Made by a program: the position numbers and the translations under genes. Below the pieces are notes generated by a model. That model was not told the origin of the DNA. It searched no databases and saw only the letters and a program-made list of their open reading frames with translations. Source: Bacteroidales bacterium (GTDB lineage: Bacteria > Bacteroidota > Bacteroidia > Bacteroidales > UBA932). From it: DNA of 22,186 nucleotides. The DNA lies in contig JAEEQI010000016.1 in the NCBI GenBank assembly GCA_016285215.1, positions 1 through 22,186 of the forward strand. Direction: 5' to 3'. Below, piece by piece: positions 1-9,375 of this stretch. Position 1 is the stretch's first letter. Every line of letters begins with the position of its first letter.

Positions 1-1586
1 ACCACTTCATCTCCAACAAGCACTCCGACAGCGACGGCCCCAACAACCTCTACTATTCCGGAGGTTTGAGCGCCACTCTCACCGGTTCCTATGCCGGCGG
101 TGAAACCTATCGCTTTGGCAGTGAAAAAGACTATACCGTTATCCGTTATGCCTGGCTGTTCCTGGAGAACGCAGACCGCATCCCCAATGCCGACCCTGCC
201 CTCCTGGCCCAGAAAAAGGCCGAAGCCAAGATGTGTATGGCCATTGCCTATGCCCATATGCTTCGTTTTGTGGGCGGCGTTCCCATCCTGGACCACGCTG
301 TGGTTACCGGTGAGGAAATGAACTTCCCCCGCAACACCTTTGCAGAGACGGTAGATTATATTGTAAAGCTTTGTGACGAAGCCGCTCCGGATCTGCCCTG
401 GTACGTAAGCGCCAATGAAGACGGTCGTTTGACCCGCGCCGCCGCCCTGGGCCTGAAGCTCCGCATCCTTTGCTTCGCCGCATCGCCCACCTTCAACTCC
501 GACACCAAGTTCCATCCGCAGGCCGACGAGTACAGCTGCTACACCAACTATAGCGCTGCCCGCTGGCAGGCCGCCAAGAACGCAGCCGACGAGTTTATGC
601 GTCAGCAGCTCTCCAACGGTCACTATGCGCTGGTACAGGCTACGGCTTCCGATCCCACCAAGGGCATCCGTCCCCGCGATTATCGCCTGGCCTACCGCAG
701 CGGTTACTTTGACCGTGGAAGCACGGAGGCCATCATCTCCATCCGCAAGAGCAACAGCGGCAGCTACCACGACAAGCACATTGACGTGCAGGACGACTAC
801 GGTAGCGGCGGCTCCCTCAACTGGGCCAACAAGTTCCCTTGGGCCGACGGTACTCCTTTCCCGGAGGACTTCGACTGGGAGAACCCCAAGAACTGGCCTG
901 AGATGCCCTTCTTCAAGAGAGATCCCAACGGCGACCTTCAGGTTGGCTCCACCATCCTGATGGAAACCCGTGACCCTCGTCTGTACGAGAACCTCTGCGT
1001 TCCCGGAGACAAGTGGAAGAACGACGTAGTGGGTCCTACCTACGACAACGCCAAGAGCCCCAACGTGCAGGACGGCTGCACCGGTTTCCTTATGATGAAG
1101 TATGTGCTTCAGCAGGATGGCGACCGCAGCACCCCGCCGCACTGGTGTATGATGCGTTTCGCCGAGGTTCTGCTCAACTGCGCCGAGGCTTACAACGAGG
1201 CCGATGGCGGCCCGTCCGACAAGGCCTACACCTGGGCCAACGCCGTGCGTGAGCGCGTGGGTCTGCCCCCGCTCGCCGAAGGTATGTCGCAGGAAGAATT
1301 CCGCAAGGCCCTCATCCTCGAGCGCGAGCTGGAATTCGGCTTTGAAGAAGTACGCTGGTTCGATATGGTGCGCTGGGGCCTGAAGGAAGCCTTCACCACT
1401 CCGTTGAAGAAACTCATCCCCCACGGAAATAAGCAGAACAACGCCGATGATTTCACTTACACCACCGGTGATGCTTATCCTTCCCGTAAGTGGTACACCG
1501 ACTTCGATACCAAGTGGTATCTTACCCCTATCCCTTCCATTGAGATCAACAAGGGATACGGAATGACTCAGAATCCGGGTTGGTAA
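1..1586 (+). CDS. SusD/RagB-family outer-membrane glycan-binding lipoprotein, 5' end missing
   Basis: The frame is open to the left edge (first full codon at 3), so the TTG at 66 is internal and the signal peptide and first tens of residues lie outside the window. About 527 residues are visible. SusD hallmarks are an N-terminal helical TPR-like stretch (AEAKMCMAIAYAHMLRFVGG, then VPILDH), a C-terminal part with MMRFAEVLLNCAEAYNEA and ELEFGFEEVRWFDMVRWG, and the family ending YLTPIPSIEINKG through NPGW. SusD proteins are surface lipoproteins that lid a SusC TonB-dependent transporter and bind oligosaccharide. Its own SusC should lie immediately upstream, because a second complete SusC/SusD pair starts only 7 bp downstream. 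The window therefore enters a PUL that carries two tandem pairs. The family call is secure; the ligand is unknown. Confidence 0.93.
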   Translation, partial: HFISNKHSDSDGPNNLYYSGGLSATLTGSYAGGETYRFGSEKDYTVIRYAWLFLENADRIPNADPALLAQKKAEAKMCMAIAYAHMLRFVGGVPILDHAVVTGEEMNFPRNTFAETVDYIVKLCDEAAPDLPWYVSANEDGRLTRAAALGLKLRILCFAASPTFNSDTKFHPQADEYSCYTNYSAARWQAAKNAADEFMRQQLSNGHYALVQATASDPTKGIRPRDYRLAYRSGYFDRGSTEAIISIRKSNSGSYHDKHIDVQDDYGSGGSLNWANKFPWADGTPFPEDFDWENPKNWPEMPFFKRDPNGDLQVGSTILMETRDPRLYENLCVPGDKWKNDVVGPTYDNAKSPNVQDGCTGFLMMKYVLQQDGDRSTPPHWCMMRFAEVLLNCAEAYNEADGGPSDKAYTWANAVRERVGLPPLAEGMSQEEFRKALILERELEFGFEEVRWFDMVRWGLKEAFTTPLKKLIPHGNKQNNADDFTYTTGDAYPSRKWYTDFDTKWYLTPIPSIEINKGYGMTQNPGW

Positions 1587-1593
1587 TCTTTAA

Positions 1594-4344
1594 ATGTACC
1601 CGAAGATGAAAAGACTATATAAATATATTGTACTTCCGCTTCTGCTTATAGGCTCCGTGGCGCTGGCCCAGGAGAAGTCGATGCTGGATTCTATCTCGCT
1701 GGGTAACGCCTTCGGGATCAAGGCCAACATCAACCTTTCCGCCGGCAGCGAACTCTTTGATAAGAGCCCCGAAACGGATATTACCAATGCCCTCTACGGG
1801 CAGTTCTCCGGACTCCTGGTCAAGACGGGGTCCAGTGTGTACGACTCCAACCAGTCCAAGCTCAAGCTCACTATGCGCCTGCACGGTCACAGCCCGCTTG
1901 TGCTGGTAGACGGCTTCCCCCGCGAGGCAGACGACCTGATGGGCCTTGAGATTGAGTCCGTGACCGTTCTCAAGGATGCCGCAGCCGCCGCCCTGTACGG
2001 TGTCAAGGGTGCCAACGGAGTCATCTCCATTACCACCAAGCGCGGATCCGATTCCCGCCTCAAGGTAACGGCCAAATACCAGTACGGTCTCCAGAAGATG
2101 TTCCGTGCTCCGGAATTTGCCGATGCTTATACTTATGGCTTCCTTGTCAACGAGGCCCGTACGCTGGACGGTCTCCCTACCAAGTACAACGATGCGGAAC
2201 TGTTTGCCCTCTACAGCGGCCAGTATCCGTACGCTTATCCCAATGTGGACTGGTGGGGCGAGGTCTTCCGTGACCACGGAGACAACCACCGTGCCCAGTT
2301 CACGTTCCAGGGCGGTAACAAGAACTTCCGTTACTTTGCTGCCGTGGATTACCTCAAGGAAGACTTCCTTTATAAGAAAGCCACGTCCGACGACCGTTAC
2401 AACGCCAACCATTACGACAACCGCCTGGGCATCCGTGCCAACGTGGATGTGAACATCACTTCCACCACCGCTATGAAGGTGAACGTTATGGCTCGCCTGG
2501 CCGAGTTCAACAAGGGCAACTACAGCGGCCGCATCGAGAAGACCCTGTACAGCCTTCCTTCGGCCGCCTTCCCGGTGAAGCAGGCCGACGGCGTGTACGG
2601 CGGAACTTCCCTGTACGGTGCCATCAACCCGGTGGGCCAGATGCAGGACTCCGGTCAGAAGCAGTATTCCCAGACCAAGGTGCTGGCCGATATGCTGCTC
2701 CGTCAGGACCTGGGTATGCTCTTGGAGGGCCTCTCCATTGACGCCAGCGTAGCCTTTGACTACATTGGCCGTCTGAGTGAGGATGCCACCAAGGAGTACC
2801 GTTATTCCGAGCTGCTGAGCACCACCGCCGCCCAGGGCAACCAGAACTACATCCTGAGCGAACAGGTGTACTACGGTGTTGACTCCAAGGTGGTGGAATT
2901 CAGCCACTGGTTCTCCAACCTGCAGATGAAATTCGAACTTCAGGGCCGCGTCAACTGGGCCCGTGACTTTGCCAAGAACCACCTGGAGACCCACCTGGCC
3001 TACCGCCAGCGTTCCTGGGTCATCAGTGGCCGTAACGAGTCCTCCAAGACGCAGGAAATCCTAGGTTCCGTAAGCTACAACTGGAACCAGCGCGTATTTG
3101 CCGACCTCGTCCTCAACGGCGCCGGCAGCGCCTATCTGCCCGCCGGCAAGCGTTTCCACTTCTATCCTGCCCTGAGCGTAGCCGGTATCATCTCTACCGA
3201 GCCCTTCATCAAGGCTTACGCTTCGGCCGGTATGGCTGGCTCCGATGAAGACCTGGAGCACGAACTCTGGCGTCAGAACTACGTGAGCGGCAAGGGCTAT
3301 TACTTTGGCGGCAGCGGCGGTACTTCCTACAGCGGCCGTGCCGAGAGTGGCATTGCCTCCACCTCCCTGGCCCCCGAGCGCTCCAGCAAGATTACCTTTG
3401 GTACGGAGATGAAATTCTTCAAGGAGCGCCTCGCCATCAACGCCGAGGGCTTCCTGGAGAAACGTGACAACATCCTCATCTCCCCGTCCAACGTGTCTGA
3501 GGTCATTGGCCTGGAACTGAACGAGCAGAGCCTGGGTAAGCAGTCCTACAAGGGTGTAGACCTGTCCCTGGCCTGGAACGAGCAGAGAGGGGCCATCGAC
3601 TACGGCGTGTACGCCAACGGCGGCTGGCTCTGGACCAAGGTCATTGACGACGGCCAGGCCTTCCAGCCTTACGACTACCTCTACCGTGCCGGCAATCCCG
3701 TGGGCCAGAGGTATGGCCTGGAAGTGATTGGCATCTTCCAGAACCAGATGGAAATCAACAACAGCCCCCGCCAGACCTTTGGCGAGGTCCGTCCCGGCGA
3801 CCTCAAGTACCGTGACCAGAACGATGACGGTGTCATTGACAAGCAGGACCGTGTGAAGATGTTCGGTTCCTCCACTCCGCTGCTGCAGTTCGGTTTCGGC
3901 CTGCACTTTGGTTGGAAGGGTCTGAAGGTTTATGCAGACTTCCAGGGTATGACCGGTGTTACCGTCGACCTCCTGGACAGCCCGCTGTATCAGCCGCTGG
4001 TTTCCAACGGAACCATCTCCAAGACCTTCCTGAACCGGGAAATCACCTGGGCTCCCGACCGTGCCGACCTGGCTACTATGCCTCGTCTGACCACCCAGGA
4101 GAACCCCAATAACTATCAGGCCAACTCCCTGTGGTACCGTGACGGCTCCTTCATCAAGCTCCGCAACCTGGGAATCTCCTATACCATTCCCAAGAAGGCC
4201 CTCAAGCTTTGTGACGCCACGGTTTCCATCACCGGAACCAACCTGTTCAGCCTGGACAACATCCACTTTGCCGATCCTGAGCAGATGGGAGCCTACTATC
4301 CTTCTACCCGTGTGTACTGGGTAGGCGTCAAGTTCAACTTCTAA
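1594..4344 (+). CDS. SusC/RagA-family TonB-dependent transporter without N-terminal CTD/STN extension
   Basis: This 916-residue outer-membrane beta-barrel would import oligosaccharides with TonB energy and its SusD partner. The signal peptide spans about residues 1-26 and ends SVALAQ. The start may be ATG 1594 or the in-frame ATG 1606 (MKRLYKYIVL), which gives a more typical signal peptide. The plug domain is clear: DITNALYGQFSGLLV at 62-76, PLVLVDGFPR at 101-110, and IESVTVLKDAAAAALYGVKG at 120-139 leading to NGVISITTKRG. The late SusC motif GDLKYRDQNDDGVIDKQDR and the barrel-closing GVKFNF terminus are present. Most SusC proteins are around 1000 residues and carry a carboxypeptidase-regulatory-like domain before the plug. 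Here only about 30 residues separate the signal peptide from the plug, and LDSISLG at 31-37 sits where the DEVVVTG-like TonB-box segment usually lies. Only 7 bp separate it from the previous susD, so no upstream exon is hidden. The cognate SusD follows after 13 bp. Confidence 0.95.
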   Translation: MYPKMKRLYKYIVLPLLLIGSVALAQEKSMLDSISLGNAFGIKANINLSAGSELFDKSPETDITNALYGQFSGLLVKTGSSVYDSNQSKLKLTMRLHGHSPLVLVDGFPREADDLMGLEIESVTVLKDAAAAALYGVKGANGVISITTKRGSDSRLKVTAKYQYGLQKMFRAPEFADAYTYGFLVNEARTLDGLPTKYNDAELFALYSGQYPYAYPNVDWWGEVFRDHGDNHRAQFTFQGGNKNFRYFAAVDYLKEDFLYKKATSDDRYNANHYDNRLGIRANVDVNITSTTAMKVNVMARLAEFNKGNYSGRIEKTLYSLPSAAFPVKQADGVYGGTSLYGAINPVGQMQDSGQKQYSQTKVLADMLLRQDLGMLLEGLSIDASVAFDYIGRLSEDATKEYRYSELLSTTAAQGNQNYILSEQVYYGVDSKVVEFSHWFSNLQMKFELQGRVNWARDFAKNHLETHLAYRQRSWVISGRNESSKTQEILGSVSYNWNQRVFADLVLNGAGSAYLPAGKRFHFYPALSVAGIISTEPFIKAYASAGMAGSDEDLEHELWRQNYVSGKGYYFGGSGGTSYSGRAESGIASTSLAPERSSKITFGTEMKFFKERLAINAEGFLEKRDNILISPSNVSEVIGLELNEQSLGKQSYKGVDLSLAWNEQRGAIDYGVYANGGWLWTKVIDDGQAFQPYDYLYRAGNPVGQRYGLEVIGIFQNQMEINNSPRQTFGEVRPGDLKYRDQNDDGVIDKQDRVKMFGSSTPLLQFGFGLHFGWKGLKVYADFQGMTGVTVDLLDSPLYQPLVSNGTISKTFLNREITWAPDRADLATMPRLTTQENPNNYQANSLWYRDGSFIKLRNLGISYTIPKKALKLCDATVSITGTNLFSLDNIHFADPEQMGAYYPSTRVYWVGVKFNF

Positions 4345-4357
4345 ACCGGGAACCGAT

Positions 4358-6064
4358 ATGAAAAAGATATTCTACATTTTATCGCTGGTGGTCCTGAGTG
4401 CAGGTTGCCACGTCCTGGATTTTGACGAGACGTCTTCCGACTTCACCCGTGAGGATATGCTCACCAGCTACAGCAACATTGAGAAGGTGCTCACCAATGT
4501 CTATGGCTATATGCCCAACAAGGACATTTATGATGTGAGCAGCGCCCTGCGCGACTGCGGCTCCGATGATGCCGAATACGCAGATCCGGAAGCCACCGTC
4601 CAGCGCTTCACCAACGGCAACTGGAGCGCCATCTCTACCGTTGATACCAAGTGGGAACTCTTTGGCGGCGTCCGTGCAGCCAACGACTTCCTGGATATGA
4701 TTTGGGACGAAGAAACCAAGGACATCAAAGAGGAAATCAAGGAAAACCTCTCCATCTTCAAGTATACTTCCAAGTATAACCAGCAGATGGATATGCTGGC
4801 CCTGTTCCCTTACCAGGCCAAGGTCCTTCGCGCCTACTATTTCTTCGAGCTGGCCCGCCGCTACGGGGACATCCCTATGCCGCTGGTTAAGCTCACAGCA
4901 GCCGAAGCCAACCAGATTGAAAAGACTTCCTTTGAAGAGGTCATCAATTTCATCGTAGCCGAGTGCGACGAGGCCGCCGCCAAGCTGCCCAACACCTATG
5001 TGGGTATGCTGGACGACCAAATTGGCCGCGTGACCAAGGGCTTTGCCCTGGCCGTCAAAGCCAAGGCTCTTCTGTATGCTGCCTCTCCGCTGCACAACCC
5101 CACCGGAGACAAGACCAAATGGCAGAAGGCCGCTCAGGCTGCCAAGGCCATTATGGATATGAACTACTACAGGCTGGATGCCGCAGAAAAGGCCAACAAC
5201 TACACCTCTCCCGAGGTCATTATGGCCATCTGCCGTTCTGAGAGCTCAAGCCTTGAAAGGAACAACTACCCGGTACGTCTCACGTACGGTGACCGTAACA
5301 GTATGGGAGGAAGCTTCCCCACCCAGAACCTGGTGGACGCTTTCCAGACCAAGAACGGTTTTGACATCACTTTGGGTGCCAACGGTTGGGAAACCGCCGA
5401 TCCCAATTTTGATGTGACCAAGCCTTACGAGAACCGCGACCCTCGTTTCGCCCGTGCCATCCTGGCCAACGGAATGAGCTTCAAGGGTACCACCATCGAG
5501 ACCTATGTGGGCGGCAAAGACTATTCGGCCACCCGTTCCGATCTGGGTACGGTGACCGGTTATTACCTCCGCCGTTACCTCGTTGAGGATGTGGACTTTA
5601 CTCCGGAAGCCAAGAAGTCGGCCAAGCATCAGTGGATTGTTTACCGCTATGCCGAAGCCCTCTTGAGCTTTGCCGAGGCCGCCAACGAGTATCTGGGTAG
5701 CCCCACTGACGAGTCCCTGGGCATCAGCGCCCTTGCCGCCCTCAACCAGGTGCGCGAGAACGCCGATATGCCTTCCGTGGAGGTTACGTCCTACGCCGAT
5801 TTCCAGAAAGCCGTGCGCCGTGAGTGGCGTGTGGAATTCGCCTTCGAAGACCACCGTTTCTGGGATGTCCGCCGCTGGGATATCGGCCAGTCCACGCAGG
5901 GTCAGGTAGACGGTGTAGAGATTGTCAAGTCCGGAAACACGTTCTCTTACAGCCGCAAGGTTGTGGAGAGCCGTCCCTGGTCTGCCAAGATGAATCTCTT
6001 CCCCATCCCTCAGTCCGAGACCTTCAGCAACCCCAACCTTACTCAGAATACCGGATGGAACTAA
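4358..6064 (+). CDS. SusD/RagB-family outer-membrane glycan-binding lipoprotein
   Basis: This 568-residue partner of the SusC just upstream has a lipoprotein signal peptide with lipobox LSAGC and acylated Cys17. The residues after it include acidic ones (HVLDFDE), as expected for surface display in Bacteroidota. SusD features include the N-terminal helix region (FPYQAKVLRAYYFFELARRY, then GDIPMPLVK), AVKAKALLYAASPLHNP, the central ENRDPRFARAIL segment, VYRYAEALLSFAEAANE, and VEFAFEDHRFWDVRRWDIG. The family terminus is also there (NLFPIPQSE, then NPNLTQNTGW). The length is normal for the family. The start is ATG 4358, 13 bp after the susC stop, and the sequence ends 24 bp before the first BACON lipoprotein, consistent with one transcript. 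It differs clearly from the SusD at the left edge, so the two pairs are not a recent duplication. The bound glycan cannot be told from sequence. Confidence 0.96.
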   Translation: MKKIFYILSLVVLSAGCHVLDFDETSSDFTREDMLTSYSNIEKVLTNVYGYMPNKDIYDVSSALRDCGSDDAEYADPEATVQRFTNGNWSAISTVDTKWELFGGVRAANDFLDMIWDEETKDIKEEIKENLSIFKYTSKYNQQMDMLALFPYQAKVLRAYYFFELARRYGDIPMPLVKLTAAEANQIEKTSFEEVINFIVAECDEAAAKLPNTYVGMLDDQIGRVTKGFALAVKAKALLYAASPLHNPTGDKTKWQKAAQAAKAIMDMNYYRLDAAEKANNYTSPEVIMAICRSESSSLERNNYPVRLTYGDRNSMGGSFPTQNLVDAFQTKNGFDITLGANGWETADPNFDVTKPYENRDPRFARAILANGMSFKGTTIETYVGGKDYSATRSDLGTVTGYYLRRYLVEDVDFTPEAKKSAKHQWIVYRYAEALLSFAEAANEYLGSPTDESLGISALAALNQVRENADMPSVEVTSYADFQKAVRREWRVEFAFEDHRFWDVRRWDIGQSTQGQVDGVEIVKSGNTFSYSRKVVESRPWSAKMNLFPIPQSETFSNPNLTQNTGWN

Positions 6065-6088
6065 CCCAAGAATAAAAACAATAGCCAT

Positions 6089-7819
6089 ATGAAAACAATA
6101 ATCAGAACCATTGCTTGTTTGGGTGTCCTTGGCCTGATGGCTTCCTGCCAGATGTACGAGATTGACACGCAAATGACTCCAGAAAAGCAGGCCGCTTCCA
6201 TCCGGATGGTTTGCGATGCCCTGCCTTCCTATACCGTTGCGTCCACCGACGCCAGCGCCGTTACCTTTAACGTAAGCGCCAACACCCCCTGGACCATCAC
6301 CCGTTCCAGCGGAGCCGACTGGTGCACCGTTACCCCTTCTTCCTCTTCCACCGGAGCCCTCATCTCCGACGTGTCCGTTACCTTCCAGGACAACGCCACG
6401 GCCCAGGACCGCAAGGTTACCCTTACCATTAAGGCCGACAAGGTGGGTATTCCCGTGACCGTTGAGATTACGCAGGCCCGTAAGGGAAGACTGTATGTGA
6501 CGCCCGTGGCCGGTGACTATTCGGCCCTTGGTGGTCCGCTCACCTTCAACGTCCAGACCAACCAGACCTGGGAGGTGCATTCCAGCGCCAGCTGGCTCAC
6601 CTTCAACCGTGAGTCCGGCGAGCCCGATCCCGACGGCCGCACCTTCACCATCATTGCCACCGCCGCTCCCAGCGATGTTCTGGAGCGCACGGCTACCGTT
6701 ACCGTAAAGGCCGGTGATGACGAAGAGAGCTTTGACGTGACCCAGAAGGGTGTCTTTGAACTTACCGAGATTACCGACAGTTTCCTGGGCAACGGAGACT
6801 GCCAGTTTGTGTTGTTGCGCACCAACCTGCCCTGGACCATTATGGCCGACAAGGACTGGCTGCTCTTTGATGAGTATTCCGGTACCGGTGACGGTTCCCT
6901 GATTCAGATTGAAGCTACCGCCCTGCCCAACGAGGGTATGGCCCGCAAGGCCCATATCACGGTAAAGGCCGGTGGCGTGGAAAAGACCTTTGAGGTGTCC
7001 CAGGACGGTGCCGTCTTCGAGATCGTGGCTCCTGCCTCCACGGAGATGGATCCCGCCGGAGAAGAGATTCTTCTGGAAGTGAAGTCTTCCCTTTCGTGGG
7101 ACGTCTCCACCGATGTGGATACCTGGACCGTAGAAAAGGCCGATGCTACCCACATCAAACTCACGGTGCCCTTCAATACTGCCTTCCAGGCCACCAAGGG
7201 CAACGTGACCATCAAAGGACCCAATGGGGCCGAATTCAGTCTCGAACTCACTCAGGCAAGCAACTTCCAGTTCAATGGACACTACGAGGTGCTCACCGAC
7301 GGCAGCGTCAAACTCTTTGGCGACCAGACCAGCAACATTACCTTGCTGGGCGGCATGCGCTACGGTTCCATCGAACTCAAGCTCAAGGAAGTAAGTTTTG
7401 GCGAAGGTGGTAACTTCTGGTTTGAATGCAAGGCCAAGGATGAGACCGCCAATACGGATTGCCAGCTTTATAACTGGTGCGCGATTGGCAAGACCCGTCT
7501 GCGTGCCGAGGGCACGGCCAACGGCAAATCCATGAACACGGCCGGCACCAGCTATATGAGCGAGACGTATACCCTTTCTGCCGATGAGTTCAATGCCCTG
7601 ACCAGCTATAAGATGACGGTGACGCCCAATACAGCCGACAACACCCTCCTGGATATGGAATTCACCTACAATGGAACTTCCAAGTGCGTGGCCTCCTGCC
7701 AGAATCCTTTCACCACGGCTGGTTTGAGGGGAAATACCTTCATCGGTTTCCACACGGCCTCCGCGGCTTCCTGGGTTATCATTGAGTCTTGCGACGTCAC
7801 TTTCCTTGCCGAAGAATAA
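6089..7819 (+). CDS. Surface lipoprotein with four BACON domains and an unassigned C-terminal domain
   Basis: This 576-residue protein is placed like a surface glycan-binding protein (SGBP) directly after susD. The signal peptide ends in lipobox LMASC with Cys20. Four BACON-type beta-sandwich units follow at about residues 36-132, 133-221, 222-307 and 308-390. Each has the T-W-x-hydrophobic core (TPWTI, QTWEV, LPWTI, LSWDV), a downstream W (DWCTV, SWLTF, DWLLF, DTWTV) and a closing beta strand (VEITQA, FDVTQKG, FEVSQDG, LELTQA). BACON units usually act as spacers that hold a terminal domain away from the membrane. Residues 392-576 form a separate domain I cannot assign. It is rich in alternating beta pattern and Cys/Trp (NFWFECKA, CQLYNWCAIG, NTFIGFHTA) and may be a jelly-roll, carbohydrate-binding-type fold. 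The BACON call is firm; glycan binding is inferred from position and architecture. Confidence 0.88.
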   Translation: MKTIIRTIACLGVLGLMASCQMYEIDTQMTPEKQAASIRMVCDALPSYTVASTDASAVTFNVSANTPWTITRSSGADWCTVTPSSSSTGALISDVSVTFQDNATAQDRKVTLTIKADKVGIPVTVEITQARKGRLYVTPVAGDYSALGGPLTFNVQTNQTWEVHSSASWLTFNRESGEPDPDGRTFTIIATAAPSDVLERTATVTVKAGDDEESFDVTQKGVFELTEITDSFLGNGDCQFVLLRTNLPWTIMADKDWLLFDEYSGTGDGSLIQIEATALPNEGMARKAHITVKAGGVEKTFEVSQDGAVFEIVAPASTEMDPAGEEILLEVKSSLSWDVSTDVDTWTVEKADATHIKLTVPFNTAFQATKGNVTIKGPNGAEFSLELTQASNFQFNGHYEVLTDGSVKLFGDQTSNITLLGGMRYGSIELKLKEVSFGEGGNFWFECKAKDETANTDCQLYNWCAIGKTRLRAEGTANGKSMNTAGTSYMSETYTLSADEFNALTSYKMTVTPNTADNTLLDMEFTYNGTSKCVASCQNPFTTAGLRGNTFIGFHTASAASWVIIESCDVTFLAEE

Positions 7820-7833
7820 GCATTCTTTAAGCC

Positions 7834-9360
7834 ATGAAAAAGTTATTTCACATCATAGCAGCCACCGCCCTTCTCGGAGGGCTGGCAGGCTGCGGCCAGA
7901 AAGAGCCGGAAGTGGTCCAGGCTGTGGATCTCCGCTACCGGTGTGAGAGCGAGTACAACCTCGCTGCCACCGGAGCGAAGGCCTTCACCATCGTGGTCAC
8001 TTCTTCCGCTCCCTGGTCTGTCACCAGCGCTCATCCCGACTGGTGCATCATCAGCGAGGAAGAGGGCGAAGCCTCTCCCGCCGATGCCGTGCACGTGGGC
8101 CAGGGCACCAAGACCAATGTCCGTGTGCAGTACTACAACAATACCGGCCTGGACGACCGTACCGACCAGATTACCATTCAGAGCGATTACTGGATAGGTA
8201 AAGTGATTACGGTAAATCAGAAGGGTATTGCTTACCTAAACGTTCCTACGGAGGAGCTGGAGCAGCCGGTGACCAAGGCCGGCGGCGACATCACCTTCCA
8301 CGTGAACGCCAACCAGAACTGGAGCGCCCAGGTCACGGAAGGCCACTGGCTTTCCATCCTCGACGGTGCTACGGGTACCGGTAACGGCACCGTAACGGTA
8401 ACGGCCGAAGAGAATGCTTCCGAGCTCCGTTACGCCAAGGTAACCGTTTACGATCGCAACAAAGTGGCTATGGCCACCGTCAACTTCACCCAGGACGGCG
8501 TCCAGCTGGTTCCTGCCGCCAACGAGATCCGTGCCAGCTATGACCAGCTCTCTGCTTCCGTTGACATTACCGCCAACGCCAAGTGGCAGGTGGTGAAGGG
8601 TGCCGACGAGGCCGGCTGGTTCACCATCGATACGCCTACCGGCGAGGGCAACGGCACCATCAAGCTCACCCTCACCCAGAACGACGGCGCTGCCATCCGC
8701 AAGAGCTCCATCCTGGTCCGCAACGTTTCCACCAACCCCGATGATCCGGTGGTTGAGAAGGAGGTCGTTGTAAAGCAGGCCTACAAGGTTATGCCTCAGC
8801 GTTACATCCTCAACGACGACGAGATTGCCAAGTTCGATCTGGAATGGGCCAACGCCCCGGTTTACACCAAGGATGTGGGTACCCTGTTCAAGGCCCAGAG
8901 CCGTCTGCACAACAGCAATATGCCGTTTGGTACCTATACCTTCCGCTGGAGCAACTTCACGGCCGATCCGGCCGGAGCCGAAGGCCTCCGCTGCCGCCAC
9001 TGGTTCTGCTTCCCTGAAAGCTGCGAGCTCAAGTTCGATATCCGCCCTGTGGACGGCAAGATCAGCTTCGACTTCAACGTGGCAGGTGACGGCAACAAGC
9101 CCAGCATCGACGCCTACACCAACGTAGACTTCACGCAGCCCATCGAGATTACCTACAAGTTTGACCCGAGCGGCTCTGAATACTGCAAGGTGACCTATCT
9201 GGTGAACGGTGTTGTGGCCGGTACCTTCGAGACCAGCGAAAAGCTCCTCCGTTCCGTCAAGTGGGGTCAGAGCGTCAATATGTACTTCGGTGCCGACAAG
9301 TCCGGCAGCGCCATCCTCGAATGGTACGAGTACACCGCTCCGCTGGATTGGGACGAGTAA
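7834..9360 (+). CDS. Surface lipoprotein with three BACON-like domains and an unassigned C-terminal domain
   Basis: This 508-residue protein starts 14 bp after the previous BACON gene. The lipoprotein signal peptide has lipobox LAGC with Cys20, followed by GQKEPE. Three BACON-like units lie at about residues 30-131, 132-224 and 225-319, with core motifs APWSV/DWCII, QNWSA/HWLSI and AKWQV/GWFTI and closing strands VITVNQKG, VNFTQDG and EVVVKQAYK. Residues 320-508 form a distinct domain with TYTFRWSNF, CRHWFCFPESCELKFDIRP, KISFDFNVAG and VKWGQSVNMYFGADKSGS. This beta-rich pattern resembles concanavalin-like or jelly-roll lectin modules, but I cannot name the family. It does not align obviously with the C-terminal domain of the neighbouring BACON protein, so the two may bind different parts of the substrate. 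The likely role is as a second SGBP of the PUL, with the stalk holding the terminal binding domain outward. Function is inferred. Confidence 0.83.
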   Translation: MKKLFHIIAATALLGGLAGCGQKEPEVVQAVDLRYRCESEYNLAATGAKAFTIVVTSSAPWSVTSAHPDWCIISEEEGEASPADAVHVGQGTKTNVRVQYYNNTGLDDRTDQITIQSDYWIGKVITVNQKGIAYLNVPTEELEQPVTKAGGDITFHVNANQNWSAQVTEGHWLSILDGATGTGNGTVTVTAEENASELRYAKVTVYDRNKVAMATVNFTQDGVQLVPAANEIRASYDQLSASVDITANAKWQVVKGADEAGWFTIDTPTGEGNGTIKLTLTQNDGAAIRKSSILVRNVSTNPDDPVVEKEVVVKQAYKVMPQRYILNDDEIAKFDLEWANAPVYTKDVGTLFKAQSRLHNSNMPFGTYTFRWSNFTADPAGAEGLRCRHWFCFPESCELKFDIRPVDGKISFDFNVAGDGNKPSIDAYTNVDFTQPIEITYKFDPSGSEYCKVTYLVNGVVAGTFETSEKLLRSVKWGQSVNMYFGADKSGSAILEWYEYTAPLDWDE

Positions 9361-9375
9361 TCAAAGGACCTTTAA

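Noticed and set aside
5246..7753. 835-codon open frame on the - strand across susD and the first BACON gene
   Set aside because: It is codon-registered with both sense genes, crosses their boundary and has low-complexity Gly/Val/His-rich translation; it is a shadow of codon bias.
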